From NCBI GenBank assembly GCA_947037115.1, contig CAMQTN010000034.1, positions 1-32,091 on the forward strand: a DNA stretch of 32,091 nucleotides, in the 5' to 3' direction. The translations under genes and the position numbers were made by a program. Within the stretch, counting starts at the first letter, position 1, and each line of letters begins with the position of its first letter. This document shows, piece by piece, positions 9,008 to 17,894 of this stretch. Source of the stretch: an uncultured Lachnospiraceae bacterium (GTDB lineage: Bacteria; Bacillota; Clostridia; Lachnospirales; Lachnospiraceae). Below the pieces are notes generated by a model. The model had not been told where the DNA came from. It worked only from the letters and a program-made list of their open reading frames with translations, and searched no databases.

Positions 9008-9937
9008 CTACCACTTCATATTGAGGACTGTCTCCATCTCCACATGCCTGTCTCCGCGCAGATAAAAGTCCCGCGCCGCCTCTCTGGCAATTTCACCGGT
9101 GACTTCATCCGTCAGAGTAAGCCCCGGATGGAACAGGATTTCCAGCGTTCTCCCATCCTTTTCGGCCTTTTTTTTCATCTTTGCGTAGAGCTTCGCCACC
9201 CTCTGCCTGTCCATGCGGCCGCTCATCACCAATCCCCAGAGATACATCTGTCCCATTCCGTGCGCCCGGCAATAGCGGTCAGCCCTGCAGGAATAAAGAG
9301 CCAGGAGCCGGTTCTTTACAAAGTTGACGGGACGGTAGGTTTTATAAAGTGACACTTCTGTCAGAAATATACCCAGCGGCTCCCTGGAGTTACGGATATA
9401 CTCTAACGCATACCCCTCCTCAGAAACCACCTCCGAGACTGCCTCCCACACCACGGGAATCATATGCGCATGCTGGTGGCTGTCGATCCGAAGGCCTTTC
9501 TGTCCGCAGGAAACACCTGCCCTTTTCGCGGTTTCCATGCACTTTTCTATGGCTTCCTGCACTCTGGCAAGCTGGGCCCTGATCTCCCGCTTCAGCTGGC
9601 TCTTTATCTTCTTCCTTTTCCCCGGCAGGTAGGAGGCCGAAAAAAGGCCGCTCCAGCCAAGCCCCATCATATCGCTGTCGGGCTTTGTCAGATCGGGAAC
9701 CGCCTTTCTCCCCGCAAGGCTCCTTCCCTCCACAAAGTCCAGATGCACCGACATCAGGGGCAGGAAAGGAAGATTTGGAATCTCCTCGTACAAAAGCGCC
9801 ATACACGCCTCAAAGCAGCTCATATTGGGCACAATACTGATACTGTCGAGCTTTCCCGTCCGCATACATGTCAGCATGTCCTTCGACGTATTTAAAGTAA
9901 GCGCATAATCGTCCGCATGAATGTCAGGTCTACTCAT
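9008..9937 (-). CDS. ChbG/HpnK (YdjC-like) family carbohydrate deacetylase
   Basis: This protein of about 309 aa begins MSRPDIHADDYALT. The early HADD (7-10), SVHLDF (63-68) and SHQHAHM (153-159) are the Asp/His metal-site signatures of the YdjC/ChbG/HpnK family. These enzymes remove N-acetyl groups from sugars such as diacetylchitobiose, or from glycolipid intermediates. The ATG at 9937 is preferred because AAGGAGGG lies 9 bases upstream; the longer reading from 10018 starts inside the preceding gene. The start overlaps by 8 bp the end of the displaced frame of the upstream GT-C-like gene (stop at 9930-9932), which implies translational coupling before that gene was frameshifted. It is the last gene of the eight-gene operon. 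Likely role: deacetylation of a lipid-linked or exported amino sugar; the substrate is inferred. Confidence 0.9.
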   Translation of the reverse strand: MSRPDIHADDYALTLNTSKDMLTCMRTGKLDSISIVPNMSCFEACMALLYEEIPNLPFLPLMSVHLDFVEGRSLAGRKAVPDLTKPDSDMMGLGWSGLFSASYLPGKRKKIKSQLKREIRAQLARVQEAIEKCMETAKRAGVSCGQKGLRIDSHQHAHMIPVVWEAVSEVVSEEGYALEYIRNSREPLGIFLTEVSLYKTYRPVNFVKNRLLALYSCRADRYCRAHGMGQMYLWGLVMSGRMDRQRVAKLYAKMKKKAEKDGRTLEILFHPGLTLTDEVTGEIAREAARDFYLRGDRHVEMETVLNMKW

Positions 9938-10153
9938 GTCGAAATCCCTCCTTAAAGCTTTCTCCCCGCAGCCGCAAAACCTTGAGCTGTTTTCCCTGCG
10001 ACGTGGCCGGGAAGGCAAAATAGCCGATCAGATCTCCCTCATCCGGCATCCAGATGTGGACGTTGTCTACCGGGTACTGGGTGGCCGGCCATGCCAGATA
10101 ATCCGGCTGTCTGACAAAGTCTTTGGCCTCCATCCCCGGGAATTTCCGTAACC
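9930..10153 (-). pseudogene. Displaced C-terminal part of the frameshifted GT-C-like gene
   Basis: In the frame one base ahead of the annotated GT-C-like gene there is a protein-like stretch of about 75 residues with no start signal of its own. It runs from LRKFPGMEAKDFV through HIWMPDEGDLIGYFAFPA to LRLRGESFKEGF and a TAG at 9930-9932. This looks like the natural tail of a polytopic glycosyltransferase: an aromatic-rich soluble end with a final LRG...GF pattern. The in-frame reading of the main gene over the same bases gives a low-complexity Gly/Arg/Gln/His tail. The tail also ends by overlapping the downstream ATG, as expected within an operon. I conclude that one extra base near the CCC at 10152-10154 (plus strand) separates it from its gene. 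Confidence 0.8.
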
Positions 10154-11652
10154 CGCCATCCGTACCGCAGTGAAAACGCTGCAACGACCGCCACCGCAGC
10201 CACGCGCAGAGCCGTTTCACCCACAGCCGCAATCCGCCGTGGACGTAAGCTCCCCGAAGAACACCCGCGCCTGTTTCCGCTTCCCAGAAGCGTCCCCAGC
10301 GTCATAACCACAAGCATATAAATATAAGGGCCTCCGTAGCGCATGTGAGGCGCGCTGAAAAACCAGAACACCAGGTTCACTGTTCCGGCAGCCAGAAAAG
10401 CCGTCAGCGCATACGCCTTTTCCCGGAAGCTCTTTACCAGCAGATACAGAATCACCGGGATACAGATTACGCCTGCGGCCAGCACAATGCGGTCCCCCAT
10501 GCTCTGGGACAGAAACCAGCGGGGAACCCAGCCGGCCAGCGAGTCGTCATACTCCGCCGCACTCCTAAGCCCTCTGGCAAACATTTTGATGTCCAGACTG
10601 TCCTGTGCAAGTACCGCCGGATCCATTTTCCAGTCCGGATGAAACAGGTCGATTCCCGCGTAAGGGTATACCAGATAGCCGGAAATGACCACATTCCGTA
10701 TCAGCCATGGCGCCAGAACCGCCGCTCCTGCCGCCATATGGGCGAGGACCGCTCTGACATTCCTCTCCCGGATAAACAGGTACAGGGGATAGAGTGCCAG
10801 AAGGACCGCGGACGCGGCAGACAGTTTCACCGTGGCGGCGTACACGCCCACCAGACACAGCCAGCCGTACAAAACACCGTCCTGCTTTTCTGCCTCCTGA
10901 TACTCACCCCATTTCGCAAGAATGTAGAGGATCAGCAGCATAGCCTCGATATCCGTGCCGGAAGAAGCGATGTCGCTGCCCTTCTGCACCACATAAACCA
11001 CCATCACACATTTTAACAGGTCAGAGACCCGTAAACTGTTTTCCCCCCACAGCCGCATCGTGGAAAAGGCATATACAAGCGCCGCCAGACAGAAAAAACC
11101 GTTCAGGCTGTGGAGCGATTGTCCCACCAGCCATCCCAGACTGAACAGGGCCTGCAAAGACATAAACGCACTGTTATAGGCAAGCCGCATGTGCAGGTTT
11201 CCAAGCCCAGGCACCACGCCATATTCCTCCACCCAGCGGATAGCCTGCGCGTGGTACAGTCCCGTGTCATACTGTCCGGGACTCTGGGTCGTCCAAACCA
11301 GGGCAAGCATGAAACACAGGACAGCCGCCACAATCCGCCACGGGGCCGGTCTTACCCCAACACAGCCGGGAAAGAGCCGGATATCTTTTCGCCGAAGAAA
11401 CCGCCTGTACATCCAGACAAAAAAAAGAACCATACCGGCCGCTCCCAAAATCGTGCAGGCGATCCCCGCCACCTTATAGAACAGGCTGAAAAGCTGTGCA
11501 TAAACATTCAGAAAAAGGATGCCCGTCACGATATAAATGTCTGGCCGGCCCATGACTTCCAGGCGGTTTTTGTACACACTGTCCACAACCGCCTTGCCGA
11601 AAAGCAGAGCCGCCCCGCAGATAATCACCCATGAAAAAAGCACCGTCAGCAT
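10039..11652 (-). CDS. GT-C-like polytopic membrane glycosyltransferase, C-terminally frameshifted
   Basis: As read, 537 aa with about ten or more transmembrane helices. The first external loop holds QYDTGLYHAQAIRW (about 127-140), the same Asp...Tyr-His pattern as in the 647-aa membrane protein further right (NWDSMTYHLPRIAHW), so the two are probably relatives of a GT39-like family. The last real helix ends near residue 495, after which the reading becomes a meaningless 30-40-residue tail. Removing one base near 10152 restores a tail of about 75 aa and a protein of about 573 aa ending at 9930. GGAGGAG precedes the ATG at 11652. It lies 2 bp after a GtrB-like synthase, its likely donor-making partner. 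Whether the shift is real, phase-variable or a sequence error cannot be told from one read. Confidence 0.85.
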   Translation of the reverse strand: MLTVLFSWVIICGAALLFGKAVVDSVYKNRLEVMGRPDIYIVTGILFLNVYAQLFSLFYKVAGIACTILGAAGMVLFFVWMYRRFLRRKDIRLFPGCVGVRPAPWRIVAAVLCFMLALVWTTQSPGQYDTGLYHAQAIRWVEEYGVVPGLGNLHMRLAYNSAFMSLQALFSLGWLVGQSLHSLNGFFCLAALVYAFSTMRLWGENSLRVSDLLKCVMVVYVVQKGSDIASSGTDIEAMLLILYILAKWGEYQEAEKQDGVLYGWLCLVGVYAATVKLSAASAVLLALYPLYLFIRERNVRAVLAHMAAGAAVLAPWLIRNVVISGYLVYPYAGIDLFHPDWKMDPAVLAQDSLDIKMFARGLRSAAEYDDSLAGWVPRWFLSQSMGDRIVLAAGVICIPVILYLLVKSFREKAYALTAFLAAGTVNLVFWFFSAPHMRYGGPYIYMLVVMTLGTLLGSGNRRGCSSGSLRPRRIAAVGETALRVAAVAVVAAFSLRYGWRVTEIPGDGGQRLCQTAGLSGMAGHPVPGRQRPHLDAG

Positions 11653-11654
11653 TG

Positions 11655-12641
11655 TTATTTCTCCTCCCCCTCATCTCCACGCCACACCAGCGTGTCGATG
11701 ATATATCTGGGCCTGTGCTTTGTTTCCATATAAATTTTGCCGACATATTCCCCGATAATCCCCAGTGACAGCAGGGTAATACCGCCAAGCATGAGCGTCA
11801 CACATAAGGTCGTCGTATAGCCCGGCACATTCCTGCCCCTGACCCAGTCCACCAGACCGATCACACACATGACCACGCTGAAAAGAAAAACGAAAAAGCC
11901 GAGACCGCTGATCAGACGGATAGGGCGGATGCTCATGGAGGTGATGCCGTCCACTGCCAGCGTCAGCATCTTGTTCAGGGTATACTTGGAATGTCCCGCC
12001 TCTCTTGCCTTCACATCAAAATAAACCACGTCGGAAGTAAATCCCATGGTGGGAATGAGACCCCGCAGGAACAGATTGGTTTCCTCATACTCCGCAAGCG
12101 CATTCAGCGCCTTTCGGGAAAGCAGCCGGTAATCCGCGTGATTCGTGATCACACGGCTTCCCAATAAATGCATCAGCTTATAGTATGCCGTAGCCGTGGC
12201 CTTCTTAAACAGCCCGTCGGAATGCCTGTCGTTGCGCACCCCGTAGACCACTTCACACCCTTCCATGTAGCTTGCAAGAAACAGGTCCAGCGCCTCAATG
12301 TCCTGCTGTAAATCCGCATCAATGGTAATCACCGCATCCGCATGCTCTCTGGCCGTCATCATACCTGCCAGAATTGCACTCTGGTGTCCGTAATTACCCG
12401 CCAGGTTTACCACGGAAAACATTCTGTCACCCGCCGCAATTCCATGGAGGAGACGGAGCGTATCATCCTTGCTGCCGTCATTGACGAACATGATCCTGGA
12501 GCCTTTGGCTATCTTGTTTTCCCGTTCCAGCCGGATCAGTTTTTCCCTCATAACGGAAGCGGTTTTTTCCACTACCTCCTCCTCGTTATAGCAGGGAACC
12601 ACCAGATATAAAATCGGAATTTCTCGCTTTTTCTCGCTCAT
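11655..12641 (-). CDS. GT2 polyprenyl-phosphate glycosyltransferase, GtrB/CsbB-like
   Basis: This 328-aa protein has a GT-A domain: LVVPCYNEEEVV (13-24), FVNDGSKDDT (52-61), NLAGNYGHQSAI (79-90), IDADLQQD (107-114) and ADYRLLSRKAL. Two C-terminal transmembrane helices (about 235-260 and 270-293) come before a GEYVGKIYMETKHRPRYI tail. This motif set and topology are those of GtrB, CsbB and YkcC. Those enzymes make undecaprenyl-phosphate-linked hexose in the cytoplasmic membrane, most often glucose or GlcNAc. It is one base from the epimerase gene upstream and two bases from a GT-C-like gene downstream, the classic donor synthase plus GT-C transferase pairing. A small GtrA-like flippase, often the third member, is not present here. 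Confidence 0.95.
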   Translation of the reverse strand: MSEKKREIPILYLVVPCYNEEEVVEKTASVMREKLIRLERENKIAKGSRIMFVNDGSKDDTLRLLHGIAAGDRMFSVVNLAGNYGHQSAILAGMMTAREHADAVITIDADLQQDIEALDLFLASYMEGCEVVYGVRNDRHSDGLFKKATATAYYKLMHLLGSRVITNHADYRLLSRKALNALAEYEETNLFLRGLIPTMGFTSDVVYFDVKAREAGHSKYTLNKMLTLAVDGITSMSIRPIRLISGLGFFVFLFSVVMCVIGLVDWVRGRNVPGYTTTLCVTLMLGGITLLSLGIIGEYVGKIYMETKHRPRYIIDTLVWRGDEGEEK

Positions 12642-12642
12642 C

Positions 12643-13644
12643 TTATGCCTTTTCTCCGTAATAATTTTTGTACCATTCCACGAACTTCGAAAGCCCCTCC
12701 TCGATGGAGGTTTCCGGCTTGAAGTCGTAATCCCGCATCAGGTCGCTGACGTCCGCATATGTCTGATACACGTCGCCGGGCTGCATGGGCAGATATTCCT
12801 TTTTTGCCTCCCTGCCAAGACAACGCTCCAGCGCCGCCACATAGTCCATCAGTTTCACCGGCTTGTTGTTGCCGATGTTGTAGAGCTTATAGAATGCGCC
12901 CTTCGCATTCCCGGCAGGAGGATTACACAGAATATTCTCCACACCCCGCACAATATCGTCGATGTAAGTGAAATCCCGGTACATATCACCGCGGTTATAG
13001 ATCTGGATCGGTTCTCCCGCCAGAATTTTCTGCGTGAATTTGTAGTAAGCCATATCCGGCCTTCCAAAGGGGCCATAGACCGTGAAAAAACGGAGTCCCG
13101 TCACCGGAATCCTGTAAAGCTTACTGTAAGCGTGGGCCATCAGCTCATTTGACTTTTTCGTGGCCGCATAGAGACTCACCGGCTCATCCACCTTATCTTC
13201 CGTGGAAAAGGGCACTTTCTCATTGCCGCCGTAGACAGAACTGGAGGAAGCGTATACCAGATGTTCCACCGGAAAATACCGGCATCCCTCCAGAATGTGA
13301 AAGAATCCCATCATATTGGAAGCCATATAAGCCCCCGGGTTATCGATGCTGTAACGGACGCCCGCCTGGGCGCCAAGATTGACCACAATCTGCGGCCTGT
13401 ACTCCTGAAAAACCCGGAACACATCCGCATTGTCCGCCAAATCTCCCCTGATAAAGCTATATTTGTCATAGGAATCGAGGATCGCAAGCCGGTCCTCTTT
13501 CAGCTTCACATCATAATAATCGTTCATATTATCAAAGCCGACCACCTGGGCGCCCCGCTCCAGAAGGCTTCTGGATAAATGAAATCCGATAAAACCCGCG
13601 CCGCCGGTAATCAGATATGTCTTTGAGGGATCTAACTCTTTCAT
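12643..13644 (-). CDS. UDP-glucuronate 4-epimerase (NAD-dependent SDR)
   Basis: This 333-aa extended short-chain dehydrogenase has a Rossmann motif TGGAGFIG (13-20), the GAQAGVRYSIDNP stretch (91-103) typical of UDP-GlcA epimerases, SSSSVYG (133-139), catalytic Tyr159-x3-Lys163 in YAATKK, and YGPFGRPDMA. The last motif and AQAGVRYSI separate this group (CapI/LspL/GAE) from UDP-glucose 4-epimerase GalE. It converts UDP-glucuronate to UDP-galacturonate in the cytoplasm. The gene directly follows UDP-glucose dehydrogenase (18-bp gap), which supplies its substrate, so the operon should supply both uronic acid donors. AAAGGAA is 7 bases before the ATG. Confidence 0.94.
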   Translation of the reverse strand: MKELDPSKTYLITGGAGFIGFHLSRSLLERGAQVVGFDNMNDYYDVKLKEDRLAILDSYDKYSFIRGDLADNADVFRVFQEYRPQIVVNLGAQAGVRYSIDNPGAYMASNMMGFFHILEGCRYFPVEHLVYASSSSVYGGNEKVPFSTEDKVDEPVSLYAATKKSNELMAHAYSKLYRIPVTGLRFFTVYGPFGRPDMAYYKFTQKILAGEPIQIYNRGDMYRDFTYIDDIVRGVENILCNPPAGNAKGAFYKLYNIGNNKPVKLMDYVAALERCLGREAKKEYLPMQPGDVYQTYADVSDLMRDYDFKPETSIEEGLSKFVEWYKNYYGEKA

Positions 13645-13662
13645 ATGCCGTTCCTTTCCGCC

Positions 13663-14973
13663 TTAGCGGCCGATACTGTAATACTCTATTCCCGCTTCTT
13701 TCATCTTTGCCACATCGTAGACGTTTCTCCCGTCGTATACCAGAGGGATCCGCATCTGTTCCCTGAACAGCCCGGGAGACAGACTGCGGATCTCCTCCCA
13801 CTCCGTAAAGACAAAACAGATATTCGCGCCCTGCAGCGCCTCCTCCGCGCTGTTTACATAGGCAATGGAGCCTTTGCCGTTCTCCCCCTCCGGATAGAAC
13901 CTGCGGAAGTTATCCGCCGCCACCGGGTCGTAGGCTGTGATCTGCGCGCCATTGTCCAGAAGCAGTTTTACATTATCCAGCGAAGGCGCCTCCCGCAGAT
14001 CGTCGGTTCCCGGCTTAAACGCCAGTCCCAGCACCGCCACCTTCAGACCCTCGAAAGTAATCATCCGCTTGCAGGCCTTCTGGTAAAGCCTTGTCTTCTG
14101 GGCAGCGTTCACATCCACCGCCGCCTCCACGGTCTTCAACTGATAACCGTACTGCTTGGCCAGATACTTAAGGGCCTTCGTGTCCTTGGGAAAACAGCTG
14201 CCGCCGTATCCGATGCCGGCATTTAAGAACTTCGCGCCTATCCGGGCGTCATAGCTCATACCCTCCGCCACTGCGTCAATGTCCGCACCGACCAGTTCGC
14301 AGAGATTGGCAATGTCGTTCATATAGGAAATTTTCAAAGCCAGGAAATCGTTGCAGGCGTACTTGATCATCTCCGCGGAACGCCTGTTCACCGAGACAAT
14401 GGGTAACCCGAAGGGCTCGTAAATCTTTTTCAGCGTCTCCTCCGCCTCTTTACTCTCCGTGCCGATGATGATCCGGGCCGCATGCAGCGTATCGTGCACC
14501 GCCGATCCCTGGGCCAGAAACTCCGGGTTGGAGGCCACCTCCACCTTCACGTCCCTGATCAGAAAATCATTGATAAACTGCTCCACCTTGTCGTTCGTCC
14601 CCACCGGCACCGTGGATTTCACCACCACCAGGCAATCCCGTTCCACAGATTCCGCAATCTGCCTCGAAACCGTAGCGATGTAATTCAGGTTGGCGGAACC
14701 GTCCGGCTGTTCCGGCGTCCCCACGCCGATGAAAATAGCGTCCTTATCCCGGTAAGCCTCCGCATAGTCCGTGGTATAGTGAAGTCTGCCCGCGGCATTG
14801 TTCCTGCGCATAAGCTCCTCCAGCCCCTCCTCAAAAATGGGACTTTCGCCGGCCTCCATCCTCTTCACCTTCGCCGCATCCACATCCACGCAGGTGACGT
14901 CATGTCCCTTCTCTGCAAAACACACGCCGGCCACCAGACCCACGTATCCTGTTCCTGCCACTGCTATTTTCAT
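13663..14973 (-). CDS. ugd: UDP-glucose 6-dehydrogenase
   Basis: This 436-aa protein has all family landmarks: N-terminal GTGYVGLV (7-14), GVGTPEQPDGSANL (83-96), KSTVPVGT (119-126), NPEFLAQGSAVHD (149-161), Lys204 and Asn208 in MIKYACND, the catalytic cysteine at 260 in GGSCFPKDT, and C-terminal AFKPGTDDLREAPS. It oxidises UDP-glucose twice with NAD+ to UDP-glucuronate. The length is normal for the Ugd/TuaD family. AAGGAGGA lies 9 bases before the ATG. The following gene is the 4-epimerase that uses its product, and the upstream genes are glycosyltransferases of the same operon. A GDP-mannose dehydrogenase is the main alternative, but the uronate epimerase next door argues for UDP-glucose. 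Confidence 0.95.
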   Translation of the reverse strand: MKIAVAGTGYVGLVAGVCFAEKGHDVTCVDVDAAKVKRMEAGESPIFEEGLEELMRRNNAAGRLHYTTDYAEAYRDKDAIFIGVGTPEQPDGSANLNYIATVSRQIAESVERDCLVVVKSTVPVGTNDKVEQFINDFLIRDVKVEVASNPEFLAQGSAVHDTLHAARIIIGTESKEAEETLKKIYEPFGLPIVSVNRRSAEMIKYACNDFLALKISYMNDIANLCELVGADIDAVAEGMSYDARIGAKFLNAGIGYGGSCFPKDTKALKYLAKQYGYQLKTVEAAVDVNAAQKTRLYQKACKRMITFEGLKVAVLGLAFKPGTDDLREAPSLDNVKLLLDNGAQITAYDPVAADNFRRFYPEGENGKGSIAYVNSAEEALQGANICFVFTEWEEIRSLSPGLFREQMRIPLVYDGRNVYDVAKMKEAGIEYYSIGR

Positions 14974-14997
14974 CGTTATAAGTCCTCCTTACCGTAT

Positions 14998-15891
14998 CTA
15001 TTGTTCCCAGTAATTTCTGTTCCATCTTTGATATAAGACAAAAGACGGAAGAAAACAGGCAATAAACAACAGTTTATCTGTGATCTGTGCAAAGAGCTGT
15101 TTTCTTTCGTATCCCGCAAAATGCCCGTAAATAATATAGAGAAGCATCATCTTCACCCTGACCTTAAGACAGGTTTCCCGGTTTTCCAAATATATTTTTG
15201 AGCGCAGTACCATCCCCTTCGGGGAACGGATTTTCATTTTACGCCCTGTGTTCGTCAGACCGTCCTCCAGATAATCACAGATATACACATTTTTATTGAT
15301 ATGCACCATCTGATAGGGCCCGGACATCTGCATCCACACCGCATCCTCCGGCATGTATTTTTCCCCTTCAAAGACAGGGAACGGATATTTCTTCAGGATC
15401 TCCGTGTAAAAGACCTCCGCCTTATCCCCGCCGATATTCCCGTTGATCCGGACATGCAGATACGTGTCCTTCTTCTCATCCTCCGGGAAATAGGCCGTGT
15501 TCACCCTGCCGTCGCTGTGGCATCTCAAAAAACTGTAACCGCACAGATTCGGCGTCTTTTTATATTTCCCATGAAAGGCGAGAATCGTATCCACCGCATC
15601 TTCCGGCAGATAATCGTCGCTGTCCACAATAAAGGTCAGCTCCGACTCTATCATGGCGATCCCTCTGTTTAACGCCGTATGCTTTCCTGCATTCTGCTGT
15701 CTCTCATAGGAGATTCGGATTTTCTTTTCCTCCATATACCGCCGGATCAGCCCGGGTGTGGCATCGCCGCTTCCATCGTCCACAACAAGCCAGTCAAAAT
15801 CAGGATTCGTCTGCCGAAGCAGGCTTTCGTACAGCTTAGGGAGAAAACCGGCCCTGTTATAGGTTGGTGTAAGAATCGTCACTGTGCTCAT
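14998..15891 (-). CDS. GT2 family glycosyltransferase, cytoplasmic
   Basis: This protein of about 297 aa begins MSTVTILTPTYNRAGFL. It is a GT-A enzyme with WLVVDDGSGDAT (34-45), QNAGKHTALNRG (66-77), and FIVDSDDYLPEDA (88-99) carrying the DXD. The C-terminal third is amphipathic and hydrophobic, so membrane association is likely, but no clean transmembrane helix pair is seen. The start at 15891 shares an ATGA overlap with the stop of the upstream GT4 gene, and GGAGG lies about 10 bases before it. The longer reading from 16008 would lie inside that gene. It probably adds one sugar to a lipid-linked intermediate; donor and acceptor are unknown. Confidence 0.92.
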   Translation of the reverse strand: MSTVTILTPTYNRAGFLPKLYESLLRQTNPDFDWLVVDDGSGDATPGLIRRYMEEKKIRISYERQQNAGKHTALNRGIAMIESELTFIVDSDDYLPEDAVDTILAFHGKYKKTPNLCGYSFLRCHSDGRVNTAYFPEDEKKDTYLHVRINGNIGGDKAEVFYTEILKKYPFPVFEGEKYMPEDAVWMQMSGPYQMVHINKNVYICDYLEDGLTNTGRKMKIRSPKGMVLRSKIYLENRETCLKVRVKMMLLYIIYGHFAGYERKQLFAQITDKLLFIACFLPSFVLYQRWNRNYWEQ

Positions 15892-16937
15892 ATACCGGCC
15901 GCCTCCAGAAATTTCTCCGCTATCTTCTGTACGGAATATTTCTCCCTGATCTGCACCGCGCCCGCCGACAGCCGTTTCGCCAGTTCCCCGTCGGAAGCGA
16001 TGCGGCACATCGCCTCTGCCATCGCCTCCTTATCTCCCACGGGAACAAGCAGCCCGCTCTCTCCCTGCACAATGTAGATTCTTGCCCCTCCAATAGGACA
16101 GTCCGTGGAAATGGTCGGTATTCCCATGGAGAGCGCCTCCAGCATGGAATTGGAAATCCCCTCGTAATCTGAGGACAGCACGAACATGGCCGCGTCCCTG
16201 ATCTGTTCCCTCACGTCCGGGCAGAAACCGTGCCACACCACCCGGGATGTGATCTGCAGACGCGCCGCCTGCTCTTTCAGACGCCCCTCCAATTCTCCTT
16301 CCCCGTATATATGCAGCTCATAGTCCGGAAACCTTTTCGAAAAGTCCGCAAACGCTTCCAGAAGCAGCGCGTGATTTTTTTGTTTATGCAGTCTGCCCGC
16401 CGTGACAATCCTACGGCTGCGGCTGCCCGTACAGGCCTCCGGCATATCCGGGTCAACCGGATTAGGTATCACAACCGCCTTTTTGGCTATCTCTTCCGGG
16501 AAATAGGAGATACCGTCCGCCGTCTGAAAAGTGATCCTCCCGGCCCGCCTGTAAGCCCAGTTGCGCAGCGCCTTAACATTACAGCTGTCCGGGCTGTTGC
16601 GCTCCGCCACCATAATGGGTATCTTCATTCCCCAGGTGGTCATCACTGCAAATACCGCTCCCATCACGCAGAATGCAAAGATATGGCTGTCCGGGTTTTT
16701 CCTGAAATACCGCCGCATGGCAGCCAGACGCCTTATCATGATAAAAGGATTCCCGTTTGATTTCGGGGCAACACTGAAATCCTCCACTTTCCCGTTCAAC
16801 TGATATGCATGCTCGTATCCTGCAAACTGCATGACAGCCACATCAAATCCCTTTTTCACATATTCGTCGGAGAGAAGGGAAATCACCCGCTCGGTGCCGC
16901 CGCCCGTCATATTGGGAATGATAAATATGATTTTCAT
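15888..16937 (-). CDS. GT4 family glycosyltransferase (GT-B fold)
   Basis: This 349-aa protein starts MKIIFIIPNM and has the glycine-rich GGGTERV motif (12-18) of GT4 enzymes. The N-terminal acceptor domain is followed by VVIPNPVDP, then a donor domain opening with RRIVTAGRLHKQKNHALLLEAF. The E-x7-E motif is in SSDYEGISNSMLEALSMG (about 255-272). It uses an activated sugar with retention of configuration, on the cytoplasmic side. No transmembrane segment is apparent. It lies 18 bp after the GT8 gene and overlaps the next GT2 gene by 4 bp. The sugar specificity is not readable. It resembles enzymes of capsule and exopolysaccharide loci. Confidence 0.94.
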   Translation of the reverse strand: MKIIFIIPNMTGGGTERVISLLSDEYVKKGFDVAVMQFAGYEHAYQLNGKVEDFSVAPKSNGNPFIMIRRLAAMRRYFRKNPDSHIFAFCVMGAVFAVMTTWGMKIPIMVAERNSPDSCNVKALRNWAYRRAGRITFQTADGISYFPEEIAKKAVVIPNPVDPDMPEACTGSRSRRIVTAGRLHKQKNHALLLEAFADFSKRFPDYELHIYGEGELEGRLKEQAARLQITSRVVWHGFCPDVREQIRDAAMFVLSSDYEGISNSMLEALSMGIPTISTDCPIGGARIYIVQGESGLLVPVGDKEAMAEAMCRIASDGELAKRLSAGAVQIREKYSVQKIAEKFLEAAGI

Positions 16938-16955
16938 GCTCTCGATTATTCCTCT

Positions 16956-17894
16956 TTATTCTTCGCCGCCCAGGATTCTTTTTACCTTGCGCACTGCCCG
17001 GCAGGCAAGCGACGGTCCATGATAACGGCGCGCCTTCTTCTCATCAAACAGCCCCCTAAGATTCGCGTTACCGTTCACATACGACCACCAAAGGCTGCCT
17101 AAATTCGTGTCATAGCGTTTCCATGGCTTGTCCCCCGCATAGTGGATAATGGCCGGCGCCTCCATGGCCTGTACAAACTCCTCCTGCGTGCAGAGCCCTT
17201 CCTCAACGAATTTGTGATATTCTTCCTCCGGCATATAAGCCAGACGGTTATATTTCAGCGGCAGATAGCTGACTGCTCCCCTGCAGGTAATGTTCAAAAT
17301 ATCCTGATCCTGATAATAGAGCTTCTGCCGCGCAAGTTCATCCCATGTTTTTTTCAGATCCCGCCGGCGTATCTCCGAAAGATTTAACAGTGTAACGCCC
17401 GCATTGAAATAATTTCCCCGCTGTCCCTCCAGCAGATGCCAGTAATCCCTCTGCCTGTTCCACTCCCATTTGTCAGGCAGGTTCACCGCGCCCCTGACCG
17501 CCGCCACCGCTTTTCCAGACATGGGCGTTTCCCAGAGTTCCCGCAGACTTCCCCTGACCAGAATATCCGCGTCCATATATAAAATCTTATCTGTCTCCGG
17601 CAGAAGTTCCGGCAGAGCCAGCCGCAGATAGGTTCCCGCAGATATGCCTCTCACTTTATAAGAATCCGCATACGGATTCTCGATACAATGCATCATCAGA
17701 GTCGATGCCGAATCCCGCGCGGCAACCACCTGCCGTAAATCACTCTCCACATTTCCCGCCTGTCCCGTACAGACACAGTGGATCTCGCAGTGAAGCGACT
17801 CGCGCACGCAACTGTCAACCAGAGAGGCGGCCGCCACCTGTACCGGTCTGGTCAGATTTTCGTCAAAGCAAAAAACCGCTTTTATCCTTTCCAC
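16956..17894 (-). CDS. GT8 family glycosyltransferase
   Basis: This protein of about 312 aa starts with GTG. It has IKAVFCFDEN at the N-terminus, LYMDADILVRGSL (106-118) with the DXD motif at 108-110, YFNAGVTLLNL in the middle, and HYAGDKPW near 251-258. These mark GT8 retaining enzymes of the LgtC/galactosyltransferase group, which use UDP-galactose or UDP-glucose. I prefer the GTG at 17894 over the ATG at 17912 because GGGAGG lies six bases before the GTG and inside the longer reading. It is the first gene of the minus-strand operon and starts about 70 bp after a good promoter (17963-17991). Its basic tail (VRKVKRILGG) suggests peripheral membrane binding. Confidence 0.92.
   Translation of the reverse strand: MERIKAVFCFDENLTRPVQVAAASLVDSCVRESLHCEIHCVCTGQAGNVESDLRQVVAARDSASTLMMHCIENPYADSYKVRGISAGTYLRLALPELLPETDKILYMDADILVRGSLRELWETPMSGKAVAAVRGAVNLPDKWEWNRQRDYWHLLEGQRGNYFNAGVTLLNLSEIRRRDLKKTWDELARQKLYYQDQDILNITCRGAVSYLPLKYNRLAYMPEEEYHKFVEEGLCTQEEFVQAMEAPAIIHYAGDKPWKRYDTNLGSLWWSYVNGNANLRGLFDEKKARRYHGPSLACRAVRKVKRILGGEE

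Noticed and set aside
10345..11016. 223-aa plus-strand reading opposite the frameshifted GT-C-like gene
   Set aside because: It is antisense to a recognisable multi-helix protein and has no start signal or domain.
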